From: an uncultured Clostridia bacterium | GTDB taxonomy: Bacteria; Bacillota; Clostridia; Lachnospirales; Lachnospiraceae | Direction: 5' to 3' | DNA length: 64,000 nucleotides | Assembly: GCA_947174885.1 (NCBI GenBank) | Contig: CAMWKO010000013.1 | Span: 1 to 64,000 of the forward strand | Part shown: in pieces, positions 34,066 through 43,567 of the stretch | Numbering within the stretch: position 1 is the stretch's first letter | How the letters are laid out: each line of letters starts with the position of its first letter | Made by a program: the position numbers and the translations under genes | The notes under the pieces: generated by a model | Told to the model about the DNA's origin: nothing | Seen by the model: only the letters and a program-made list of their open reading frames with translations | Databases searched by the model: none

Positions 34066-34632
34066 CTACCAGGTATAACCGCAAGATTTACACTCGAAAC
34101 TTTTATTTATCTTATTACTAAAAATACCCCACATAGCAATAGATGCACCTCTACTCAATCCTGAGATTGATTTAATATCTGTACTATTACAGTGTGGGCA
34201 ATGAGGCATTCTGCGCACTCTCTCCTGCTCTTCAATTTTTTCAGCCTGTTCATTCTGAAGTTTGAATTGGTTGAGTTTTAATTGATATTCGATAGGGTCG
34301 TTTTCATGTAATTCCATCATTAAATCTAATACTTGTCGATTCCAATCACTTGCTTTAGCTATAAGATGAAAATCACTTACCGGCAATCCCGTATCAATTA
34401 ATTTGCTGTTACAAAATGGACAAATCAGTTTTTCAAGCTTTTCATTATAATCTTGAGGCTCATATATAGATCCTTTATAAACTCCTAAAAAGTTTTTATT
34501 ATATTCTCTTCTTTTTTCTACAATTATCCACATTGGATTCAATTTATTAATCTCATTATTTGGCTCACAATAGTCACATTGTAAAACTGTTTTGCTCTGC
34601 TTTATAAAAATTGGTTTTCTCTTTCTCATCAT
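34066..34632 (-). CDS. Zinc-ribbon protein, tandem copy 1 (variant C-terminus)
   Basis: A 188-residue protein with three CxxC pairs or ribbons: CDYC (about 19-22), CPFC (about 72-75), and a C-terminal ribbon CPHC ... CKSC. Between the last two pairs is a hydrophobic segment (GLSRGASIAMWGIFS). Residues 1 to about 140 are almost identical to the two neighbouring copies, but the C-terminal ribbon differs. It lies antisense inside the intron of the tape measure gene. The function is unknown; similar C-terminal ribbons with a hydrophobic stretch occur in many Firmicute phage and small membrane-linked proteins. Confidence 0.7.
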   Translation of the reverse strand: MMRKRKPIFIKQSKTVLQCDYCEPNNEINKLNPMWIIVEKRREYNKNFLGVYKGSIYEPQDYNEKLEKLICPFCNSKLIDTGLPVSDFHLIAKASDWNRQVLDLMMELHENDPIEYQLKLNQFKLQNEQAEKIEEQERVRRMPHCPHCNSTDIKSISGLSRGASIAMWGIFSNKINKSFECKSCGYTW

Positions 34633-34723
34633 ATGTTCTTTTACCTCTTTAAATTGTATTTATTTCATTTTATCATCTGTCAGAAGCAGACGGATGTATT
34701 TTCTTTATAGCTACATAATGGTA

Positions 34724-35293
34724 TTACCACTCACTATCACAATCATTACAATGCCATGTTTTTGATGTTCTTCCAACAGCAAATACACCCCAAAGTGCAA
34801 CGGAACCCGCCTTAGACAGTCCTGAAATTTTTTTAAGGTTAGTTGAATTACAGATGGGACAATGAGGTTTTCTGCTCTCTAGCTCTTGCTCTTCAATTTT
34901 TTCAGCCTGCTCATTCTGAAGTTTGAATTGGTTTAGTTTTAATTGATACTCTATAGGGTCGTTTTCATGTAATTCCATCATTAAATCTAATACTTGTCGA
35001 TTCCAATCACTTGCTTTAGCTATAAGATGAAAATCACTTACCGGCAATCCCGTATCAATTAATTTGCTGTTACAAAATGGACAAATCAGTTTTTCAAGCT
35101 TTTCATTATAATCTTGAGGCTCATATATAGATCCTTTATAAACTCCTAAAAAGTTTTTATTATATTCTCTTCTTTTTTCTACAATTATCCACATTGGATT
35201 CAATTTATTAATCTCATTATTTGGCTCACAATAGTCACATTGTAAAACTGTTTTGCTCTGCTTTATAAAAATTGGTTTTCTCTTTCTCATCAT
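34724..35293 (-). CDS. Zinc-ribbon protein, tandem copy 2
   Basis: A 189-residue protein identical to copy 3. The N-terminal ribbon pair CDYC, middle CPFC, and a C-terminal ribbon CPIC ... CNDC enclose a Gly/Ala/Trp-rich hydrophobic stretch (GLSKAGSVALWGVFAVG). A helical, charged segment (ENDPIEYQLKLNQFKLQNEQ) joins the parts. The start has AGAGGT upstream. Each copy has its own ribosome-binding site and probably its own promoter in the repeated 91-bp spacer. Confidence 0.7.
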   Translation of the reverse strand: MMRKRKPIFIKQSKTVLQCDYCEPNNEINKLNPMWIIVEKRREYNKNFLGVYKGSIYEPQDYNEKLEKLICPFCNSKLIDTGLPVSDFHLIAKASDWNRQVLDLMMELHENDPIEYQLKLNQFKLQNEQAEKIEEQELESRKPHCPICNSTNLKKISGLSKAGSVALWGVFAVGRTSKTWHCNDCDSEW

Positions 35294-35384
35294 ATGTTCT
35301 TTTACCTCTTTAAATTGTATTTATTTCATTTTATCATCTGTCAGAAGCAGACGGATGTATTTTCTTTATAGCTACATAATGGTA

Positions 35385-35954
35385 TTACCACTCACTATCA
35401 CAATCATTACAATGCCATGTTTTTGATGTTCTTCCAACAGCAAATACACCCCAAAGTGCAACGGAACCCGCCTTAGACAGTCCTGAAATTTTTTTAAGGT
35501 TAGTTGAATTACAGATGGGACAATGAGGTTTTCTGCTCTCTAGCTCTTGCTCTTCAATTTTTTCAGCCTGCTCATTCTGAAGTTTGAATTGGTTTAGTTT
35601 TAATTGATACTCTATAGGGTCGTTTTCATGTAATTCCATCATTAAATCTAATACTTGTCGATTCCAATCACTTGCTTTAGCTATAAGATGAAAATCACTT
35701 ACCGGCAATCCCGTATCAATTAATTTGCTGTTACAAAATGGACAAATCAGTTTTTCAAGCTTTTCATTATAATCTTGAGGCTCATATATAGATCCTTTAT
35801 AAACTCCTAAAAAGTTTTTATTATATTCTCTTCTTTTTTCTACAATTATCCACATTGGATTCAATTTATTAATCTCATTATTTGGCTCACAATAGTCACA
35901 TTGTAAAACTGTTTTGCTCTGCTTTATAAAAATTGGTTTTCTCTTTCTCATCAT
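35385..35954 (-). CDS. Zinc-ribbon protein, tandem copy 3
   Basis: Identical in sequence to copy 2 (189 residues, CDYC, CPFC, CPIC ... CNDC). It is the right-most copy, first if transcribed leftwards. It ends less than 100 bp before the proposed 3' splice site of the intron and is antisense to the tape measure gene, so its transcript would oppose the tail transcript through the intron. Confidence 0.7.
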   Translation of the reverse strand: MMRKRKPIFIKQSKTVLQCDYCEPNNEINKLNPMWIIVEKRREYNKNFLGVYKGSIYEPQDYNEKLEKLICPFCNSKLIDTGLPVSDFHLIAKASDWNRQVLDLMMELHENDPIEYQLKLNQFKLQNEQAEKIEEQELESRKPHCPICNSTNLKKISGLSKAGSVALWGVFAVGRTSKTWHCNDCDSEW

Positions 35955-36050
35955 ATGTTCTTTTACCTCTTTAAATTGTATTTATTTCATTTTATCATCT
36001 GTCAGAAGCAGATGCAAGAAAATTTTAGTGTTGCTAGGCAGTACAATATG

Positions 36051-39000
36051 ACACAAAAACTGATTCTACTATAACTTGGATTGGTAAATTTAAAAATGGA
36101 TTAAAAGGCATATCATCAGAAGCAGACAGAACATTTAAGCTACTGGCTAAAATGAGTGAAGCTGATTTAAGCACATTAACAGCTAATAATTTTCAGGAAT
36201 TTGTAAAAGAAAATGAATTAGCAGATAAGACACTGGTTAAATTTTTAAAAGATGCAAACATTCATACAAAAAGCTTGGCTAATTACCAACAATACTTAAT
36301 AGATACAGGTCAAGCCACTTCCACTTTCACTACTTTAACAAAAAAGGCAGGCAGTATTCTAAAATCCTTTGGTGCAGCATTAAGTTCTATGGCTATTATG
36401 TGGGGGATAGGTGAAGCGATTTCTATTGTTGTAGGAATCTTTGATAAAGCTATAGTCACAAATGAAGAATACCTTGAACAACAAAAAGAGATAATTTCCA
36501 AATCAGAGGAAATAATTTCTTCAACAACTTCTGAGATTAGTGCTTTAGAAAATCTTAGTAAGAAATTAAAAGAAACCAATGGTAATAAGACTGAAATGTT
36601 AGCCTTATCTGAAGAAATAAATGAAATTTTAGGTGTTGGAAGCAGTTCAATATTAGATCGTGCAGACGCTTATGACATTCTTAATGCAAAAATTGAAAGA
36701 AATATAGAATTAGATAAACAAGAAAAAGAAAAAGCTAATATTGAAAAAAAAGAAGCTTTAGAGAATACTATTAATAATGCTGAAATTAGCAATTCTGGTT
36801 TTGGTAGTGATTTGACATTCCAAAACTTCAGGTTAACGAGTGCTGATTATGACACCAAAACTATTGATGAATATTTTAATGATTTGTTATATCGTGCCAA
36901 AGAAAATGGTAAAATAATTGACAGTGTAGAAGAATATTCAGAATTGTGGAGACAAGCAGCACAAAAAATGCAAGATGATGGTAATTATTTATTCTTAAAT
37001 GACTCCGATAAAAATTGGCTTGTTTATTCAGTACCTTCCGAAGAAGAATTAAAGGAATACTTTGATAGTATATTACCTAATCTCTACGATTATTTTGAAG
37101 ATGAGATAAACAGTAGTTCATTTTTTGCATCTGGTGATATAAAAAACATAATCAAAGATATGTATTTGCAAGGATATGACCTAAACGATATTCAAAAAAC
37201 ATTGGATAATTTATTGTCAGAAAATGAATTACAGAACTTATGGACAAACTTTTCAAATGCATTTTATAATAATGATTCAAATAAAAATGAATTGTATGAT
37301 TCATTTATTAAAGAGATTGATCAAATAAAAGAAACATATCCTTATTTATCAAGAACTATCGATGAGTATGTTAATTATTTATATACTCTTTTGAAAAAGA
37401 AAAATGATGATGGTAGTAAACATACAACACTTTCTTTTGCTGAAGTCCTCTCATCATCATCTGATTACTCCGACTATCTCGAAAAATTCCAAACTCTTGC
37501 CGAATCAGGTACTTTATCTTCAGACCTTCTATCTTCAACAGAAGAATATTCAAAACTACTAAATGACCTTGGCTTTAGTGCAGATGAAGCATGTAATTCA
37601 CTTAAACAATTCTTTGGAGAATTAGATTATTCTAATATGATGGATAAATTGGAAGATAGTATTAGTGATGTTATTAAGGCACAATATGAACTTTCCGAAA
37701 ATGGTAAACTTTCTTTTGATACTACTAAAAATTTATTATCTGTTTATCCTGAATTAATCGACCAGTTAGATGCAACAGAAGGCGGCTATATAATTAACAA
37801 TGAAGCACTTCAGGATTTAATTGATACCAAGTTGGAAAACTATAAGTTAGATAATAATGAATTTATAGACAGTGCCAATAATATAATCTCTTCTCTTGGT
37901 GGAGAAGCTATTGCTTATGGTTTAACAACAAAGGAAATAAAGGAACAGATACAGGCTCAAATTGCCCTAATTAAAACAAAGTTATTACAATTTGATAATA
38001 CCAGTAATGGTTATAAAGAAAGTGGTAAGAATAAATCGTTTGCTGATTTTAGAGAAATATATAACTACAGCAAACAAATGTCTGAACTTCAAAATATATT
38101 AGATTCCATTGATGCAAACAATAAAAATGCTGAAAATGCTCAGGAAATCTATGAAAAGCTTAAAGAGAGTATCGGTAAAAGCTATTCAAACTCCTCTTCA
38201 GCCTCAGACACAACCGATTATTGGAAACAGGAATTTGATAACCAACTGTCTCTGTTAAAGCATCAGCTTTCAATGAATCAAATCACGGCAGCCAAATACT
38301 ATAATGAGCTTGACAAGCTTAACAATAAATATTTTGCTAATAACACAAAATATTTGTCGGAGTATCGTCAGTACGAAGAAGAAGTATATAACGGATTAAT
38401 CTCCCTTCAGGATAATGCCCTAAATTCCATTCATAAGCTTATTGATCTTAGAGAAGATATGATTAGTGATATGAAGCAGAAAGAGATTGATGCTATTGAG
38501 GACATTATTAAAGCTGAAAAGAACAAGCTTGATGCTATCAACGAAAGTATCGATGCCCGTAAAAAGGCAATAGAACTGTTAAGGGACGAAAAAGACCATG
38601 AAAAGGAAATGTCTGAAAAAAATAAAACCATATCAGACCTCCAAATCAAATTAGAAGCTTTAAAGTATGATAATTCTGCCTCTGCCCAGAAGAAACGCAG
38701 AGAGCTTGAGGAAGAATTAGCAAAAGCCAGGACAGACCTTGCGGATTATATTGCTGATTATGAATATGATAAGGCATTGGAAGCATTAGATAATGAGGCG
38801 GACCTTGCAGAAAAGCAATATAAACAGCAGGAAGAAAATTTACAAAACCAAATAGATTCTATCGAAGCCTATCTTGATGATGAAAAGCAGCTTATGCAGG
38901 ATGCCATAAATGACATTAATGGTATGAATAACAGTCTTTTCGAGGATATGAAGAATTGGGCTTATGAAACCACCGGAGAAGTCTGGGAGGTTGTAGAGGC

Positions 39001-39751
39001 CTGGAAAGAAGCTAAAGAAGCATTAGAAATGTATAATGCCGTTAATAAAGTACCTGAAATCCATGAAAACCTCCATAACAACAGTCAAAACGGTGTTGCT
39101 ACTGCTATTGGTGCAACCTCCTCTATGGGTGGTAAAACACTTTCTAACAGTACTTCTTCTGCTAATTCAAACAGCCAAATAAACTCCAACAATTCTTCAG
39201 GATACAAAGCAGTCCATAATATTGTCAAAAACGATACCCTATGGACATTGGCACAAAAGTATTATGGAGACGGCACTAAATGGACTAAAATTCAAAAAGC
39301 AAACAGCGATGTAGATCCTTATAAGCTTCAGATTGGTAAAAAGCTGTATATTCCTTACAGGAAAGGTATTAAAAAAGTACCCCAAAATCAACTTGCACTT
39401 ACTGACGAAGCAGGTGATGAATTAACATTACATGCAAACGAAAAAGGTAATCTGCAAATGCTTACAAAAGGTTCCAGTGTTATTCCTGCCGATATAACGG
39501 AAAATCTTGTTAAATGGGGTAAGGTTGCACCTGATTTGTTTATGCAGAATCTGCAGCCTTTTATATCTCCTATGATTATACATGAGTTTACACCTAAAGA
39601 AGCTTCTCCTACTGTTAATATTGGTGATATTAATATTAACGGTAATATAGGCAGTCTGACTAAGAGCGATTTAAATGAATTTAGAAAAGACATTGTAAAT
39701 GATGTTTATGACAGTATGCAGAAAAACAGGGTTAAATCCGGCAGATACTAA
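36051..39751 (+). CDS. Tape measure protein, exon 2, with C-terminal LysM domain
   Basis: About 1,233 residues continue the tape measure protein. The frame is open back to 36038 and reads TKTDSTITWIGKFKNGLKGI after the proposed splice site; the first ATG is at 36152. It contains one or two hydrophobic stretches near the start (FGAALSSMAIMWGIGEAISI), long coiled coils (about residues 700-950) and a LysM peptidoglycan-binding domain (NDTLWTLAQKYYGDG ... KIQKANSDVDPYKLQIGKKL). The coiled coil sets tail length. LysM in a tape measure suggests it contacts the target cell wall when ejected. The first 2 kb is more AT-rich than the rest, suggesting mosaic origin. Confidence 0.82.
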
Positions 39752-39757
39752 ATTTTT

Positions 39758-39792
39758 TAACTACACACTCTGAAATACGGGTGTGTAGTTTA
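39758..39792 (+). terminator. Possible terminator after the tape measure gene
   Basis: AACTACACAC and GGTGTGTAGTTT form a 10-bp stem with an 11-nt loop, followed by TTTAATAATA. The T tract is weak, so partial termination or RNA processing is possible. Confidence 0.45.
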
Positions 39793-39905
39793 ATAATATA
39801 TACTTTCTTTCTACTGCTCTTTTAATATATGAGACATCAGATTTTAATCTGTCCTGTTCTTAATATTAAAAATAAATTATTAAAAACGAAAGGTGGCTAA
39901 AAGAA

Positions 39906-40694
39906 ATGATTATCGGAAACAGCTTTATCTATAACGGCAAGTCATCAGATATATACGGATTGAGATTTTTATCTGTGAATACCAATGAAAACAAAGAAAT
40001 AGGTGGTGTTCTTGAATATACTACCTTTAAGGGTAATAAATTTCCTAATACTATTATTCAGGAGGTCTCTTATAATAGTGTATTTGAAATTGAAGTTGAA
40101 ATAATTTCAGAACATAAATTAGATAATAATATTGATGAAATATATAACTGGTTATTAAATCAGCCGGATTATAAAAAATTATATATAAATAATAATGATG
40201 ATTTTTATTATAATTGTGTATTTACTTCTGCCTCTTACATAGACGGAGGCGGCATAGACGGATGGGGAATATATGGCATTAAGGCTACAATGAAATGTGA
40301 TTCTACTTTTATGTGGAAGGATGTTGAATATACTTATACTTCTGCTGAATTAGTTGATGTAGTTACTCATGACAATATTTCTAATGTACGTGAATATACA
40401 TATCCTACGGAATTTGTCATTAAAACAGGTGAATCGGGTGGAAATATTACAGTTCAAAACATTAGTGATAACAATAGACTGACTTCATTTAGTAATACTT
40501 TAGCAAATGATACAATCACACTCTTCTGCTTTCCCGCTTTAGTAAAATCTTATTTAAATGATAACGATAATTTAGTTTATGAAACTTTTAATAAGAACTT
40601 TTTCAGACTATTGCAGGGAACAAATAAAATTGGAATTATCGGAGATATTGATGAAATTACAATAAAGTACAAAATAGGAAGGCTGGTGAGCTAG
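39906..40694 (+). CDS. Distal tail protein (Dit-like)
   Basis: A 262-residue protein with the start typical of Dit hubs of Gram-positive siphophages (MIIGNSFIYNGKSSDIYGLR, then EYTTFKGNKFPNTIIQEV). Dit forms the hexameric ring at the tail tip to which the Tal and fibres attach. It lies directly after the tape measure and 3 bp before the next gene, the standard TMP-Dit-Tal order. AAAGGTGG lies upstream of the ATG. Confidence 0.8.
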   Translation: MIIGNSFIYNGKSSDIYGLRFLSVNTNENKEIGGVLEYTTFKGNKFPNTIIQEVSYNSVFEIEVEIISEHKLDNNIDEIYNWLLNQPDYKKLYINNNDDFYYNCVFTSASYIDGGGIDGWGIYGIKATMKCDSTFMWKDVEYTYTSAELVDVVTHDNISNVREYTYPTEFVIKTGESGGNITVQNISDNNRLTSFSNTLANDTITLFCFPALVKSYLNDNDNLVYETFNKNFFRLLQGTNKIGIIGDIDEITIKYKIGRLVS

Positions 40695-40697
40695 TAT

Positions 40698-43556
40698 TTG
40701 ATTGCAAATTTTGATTATTATAACAGATTTGAACAGCCCGTTATATCCCTTCGTTCACCTAATGATGAGTTTATGGGATATATTGATAATGTTAAAAATC
40801 TTAACATTAATCCTGAATTTAATTCAGTCAGTGAGATGAGCTGTGATATATATAAATATAGTGATAATGGCGTTATACTTCCAATATATGATGATATTAA
40901 AGTCAAACGTCAGCTTTATGTTGAAAATATTGGCTTTTTTATCATTACAGAAGTTGTGGAAAACAATAACTCTGACGGTATTTACAAATCTCTTACCCTC
41001 TATTCCTGCGAGCATGAAATATCCTACAAAAAACTCACATATTTTAATGGTGTATATAAGTTCTGGAATACAGTAAATCCTTCCGAATCTCTTATGGGAA
41101 TGATATTAGATTCTCTTCCCCGTTGGAGCATGGGTCATGTTGATGATACCGTGGCAGATTTGTACAGAACCTTTGAAGAACCTGATAATACGATTTATTC
41201 CTTTCTAATGGATGAGGTTGAAACTGCTTATGAATGTTTATTCGATTTCGATATTATGAATCGTGTAATTAATGTTTATGACAAAAATAATTATATAAAA
41301 AGGACTACTATACTATTAAGCAGAAAAGACGTTATTGATAATATTAAAATAACCGAAAAATCTGAAGAAATGTATACTGCTCTTACATTATATGGTAATG
41401 ATGAAATAACCTATAGCTCAATTAATCCATTAGGTACTTCCACCGTTTATAATTTTAATTATTATAAACCATGGATGAGTGATGGTCTTGTTCAGTCATT
41501 AGAAACCTGGGAAAATAATATAAAAAATGCTGAAAACAATATTTCTGCATACAGAAGCTCTTTAGTGACTAAGGTTGAGGAGTTTCAAATTATTCAAAGT
41601 GATATTGATGCTTATAATAAGCAGATTGTTTTATTAGAAAAACAATTAGGTGTTAATACATTAGATACTGCGACTGTTGCGAATTTGAATAAGCAAATAG
41701 CAGGAATAAAAGTAAGTTTAGATAAGAAATTAAATGAATATGAAATAAAAAGAGGTGAAATTTCTTTAATTAATCAAAACCTTGACGATATTCATATTTC
41801 ATGCAGCTTCAGCAATAATTTTACGGAAGATGAAATAAAAGAATTAGATTCATATATTTATGAAGCATCTGAGGTCGATGATACTTTATCTTTTACCGAA
41901 AATATGACATATAGTGAACAGGAAGCTATTCTTATGCAGTTATATAGCAAAGCAAAAAATATGCTTTCTGATATCTCCATACCATCTGAAGAGCTATCTC
42001 TAGATACAAAAAATTTCATATTTCAGAAAGATTTTTTGCCATATACTAAACAGTTAGAAACCGGTGTGATCATCGACATCGAAACTGAAGATGACATTAT
42101 AATCAGTTATGTTTTATTAAAAATGGATGTTAATTATCAGGACAAAACTATTAATCTTACTCTTGGTAACAAATATAGAACTTCTAATGCCGAGAAATTG
42201 TGGTCAGACTGGGAAAGTAATATCAGCAAAGCATCTTCTACTCTCTCTTATGAGCGAAGTAAATATGGTAAAGCTGTTAATAGCGGCAGTCTTGACAGAA
42301 TGAATGCTTTTATGAACTCCAGTTTAGATCTGACTCTCAATCAGGTAAAAGCAAGCGACGGTCAATCCTTTGAAATAACTGACAGCGGAATCAGAGCAAG
42401 AAGAATTAATCCTGAAACAAATGAAATAGATGATAATCAATTATGGATGACTGCCAATAACATCGTATTTAGTACAGATAATTGGCAGACCATTAAGACT
42501 GCCATTGGCAGATTATTGTTGCCGGATGGTACAGAGGGATATGGTATCAATGCTGAATATCTAATCGGTAAAATGATTGTAGGTAACGGTATGGAAATTT
42601 CCAATGAAGGTGGTTCGTTTAAAATTGATGAAACCGGTATAACCATTAAACAGTATGACGAAAAAATCAGGGAATTAGAGGGGTCTCAATTAATAAACTC
42701 AGTTACTATTTCAAGCTCCGGTCAGTTTTTTAATTACACTGAAGACAGATATTCACCGGATACTATTATTTTAACTCCTACTTTTAAAAATTGCGAATAT
42801 TCAAGGTGGCAATACAGTACCGATGGAACTGTATGGAATGATGTTATTACAAATAAAAATGAGGAAACTGATGAAATAGAAGTCTCTTCAATTTCCGGTA
42901 TTGAAATAACAAATACAGGAACATTAATAATATTTAATGATTGTTCTTTATTTGATATAAACTCATCCATTACTTTCAAAATAATTACACAATATGAAAA
43001 CGAAGATATTTCTCAAGATTCAATAACCATAATAAAATTGAATAAAAATATTTCTGTTAATTCAATTATCCAGCAATATTATGTTTCTACTTCTTCTTTA
43101 GAAACTATAGATGGTGAATGGATTGAAACACAACCTTTCTTTGAACGTGAGAAGTTTTTATGGGTAAGAAATAAATTAATATATGCAGATGATACTTTTG
43201 CTTATACAACCGAATATTGTGATAACACATGGAGTACTATCAATAATCAGACTTTAATGCTGGAAGATTCTATTAAAAATCTTGAAAATGATACAATTTC
43301 CAAATTCAATGAATTTGAAAAATATATAAGATTTGAAAATGGAAGAATTTTACTTGGTGAAGCAGGTAATGAGTTAGAGCTTGTAATTTCAAATGACAAA
43401 ATACAATTCCTACAAAACGCTTCAGAGGTTGCATATTTTTCAAATCAGAAACTGTTTGTTACCAATGGAGAATATACTAATAGTCTACGTTTAGGCAATT
43501 TTGCGTTTATTCCAAGAGAAAATAAAAATTTAAGTTTTAAGAAAGTTACAGATTAA
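40698..43556 (+). CDS. Tail-associated lysin/hub protein (Tal-like, prophage endopeptidase tail family)
   Basis: A 952-residue protein starting at TTG 40698 behind GGTGAG. The N-terminal 350 residues match the baseplate hub fold of Gram-positive phage Tal proteins (FDYYNRFEQPVISLRSPNDE, SDGIYKSLTLYSCEHEISY). A coiled coil (about 275-360) and a long beta-rich C-terminal part follow, with GILI-type repeated strands and a second coiled coil near the end. No catalytic motif is obvious, so the endopeptidase role is uncertain. It forms the tail tip and may pierce or bind the target envelope. Confidence 0.78.
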   Translation: MIANFDYYNRFEQPVISLRSPNDEFMGYIDNVKNLNINPEFNSVSEMSCDIYKYSDNGVILPIYDDIKVKRQLYVENIGFFIITEVVENNNSDGIYKSLTLYSCEHEISYKKLTYFNGVYKFWNTVNPSESLMGMILDSLPRWSMGHVDDTVADLYRTFEEPDNTIYSFLMDEVETAYECLFDFDIMNRVINVYDKNNYIKRTTILLSRKDVIDNIKITEKSEEMYTALTLYGNDEITYSSINPLGTSTVYNFNYYKPWMSDGLVQSLETWENNIKNAENNISAYRSSLVTKVEEFQIIQSDIDAYNKQIVLLEKQLGVNTLDTATVANLNKQIAGIKVSLDKKLNEYEIKRGEISLINQNLDDIHISCSFSNNFTEDEIKELDSYIYEASEVDDTLSFTENMTYSEQEAILMQLYSKAKNMLSDISIPSEELSLDTKNFIFQKDFLPYTKQLETGVIIDIETEDDIIISYVLLKMDVNYQDKTINLTLGNKYRTSNAEKLWSDWESNISKASSTLSYERSKYGKAVNSGSLDRMNAFMNSSLDLTLNQVKASDGQSFEITDSGIRARRINPETNEIDDNQLWMTANNIVFSTDNWQTIKTAIGRLLLPDGTEGYGINAEYLIGKMIVGNGMEISNEGGSFKIDETGITIKQYDEKIRELEGSQLINSVTISSSGQFFNYTEDRYSPDTIILTPTFKNCEYSRWQYSTDGTVWNDVITNKNEETDEIEVSSISGIEITNTGTLIIFNDCSLFDINSSITFKIITQYENEDISQDSITIIKLNKNISVNSIIQQYYVSTSSLETIDGEWIETQPFFEREKFLWVRNKLIYADDTFAYTTEYCDNTWSTINNQTLMLEDSIKNLENDTISKFNEFEKYIRFENGRILLGEAGNELELVISNDKIQFLQNASEVAYFSNQKLFVTNGEYTNSLRLGNFAFIPRENKNLSFKKVTD

Positions 43557-43567
43557 GAGGTGATAGA

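Larger units (their letters stand above)
34675..35996. repeat. 661-bp tandem duplication (two identical units; related third unit to the left)
   Basis: The segment containing one zinc-ribbon gene plus about 91 bp of spacer is repeated with a 661-bp period (gene ends at 34632, 35293 and 35954). The second and third genes look identical; the first shares everything except the 3' end of the gene and a few substitutions. The spacers share TCTGTCAGAAGCAGA. The high identity means recent duplication or gene conversion. Confidence 0.9.
33393..36050 (+). other. Group I intron in the tape measure gene (boundaries approximate)
   Basis: The core is recognised by P-type TGCTGGAAACCC (33516-33527), R-type AACGACTGA and S-type ATATACAGTCTGAACC, whose P7 strands GACTG (33815-33819) and CAGTC (33867-33871) pair perfectly. 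P8 is CATACA/TGTATG (33834-33853) and P9 is CTCG/CGAG (33877-33890). The 5' splice site is placed after the T at 33392, where GUGGU can pair with GCCCAC (one bulged C); the 3' end is placed after G 36050, giving an ACA/UGU P10. These sites restore the frame. Core confidence is high; exact ends are inference. The peripheral part holds three antisense genes instead of a homing endonuclease. Confidence 0.75.
33918..36070. repeat. 11-bp inverted repeat flanking the zinc-ribbon cassette
   Basis: AGTAGAATCAG at 33918-33928 is repeated inverted as CTGATTCTACT at 36060-36070, so the three antisense genes lie between matching ends. The right arm falls in exon 2 by the splice model given. This could mark a small mobile cassette or be chance. 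No clear target duplication is visible outside the arms. Confidence 0.4.

Noticed and set aside
33393..36050. IStron (group I intron joined to an IS605-type transposon)
   Set aside because: The ribozyme core resembles this type, but there is no TnpA or TnpB reading frame; the only genes inside are the three zinc-ribbon copies.
32159..39751. Tape measure gene broken by an insertion (pseudogene)
   Set aside because: A recognisable intron core and frame-restoring splice sites make a spliced, functional gene more likely. Disruption remains possible if splicing is not seen.
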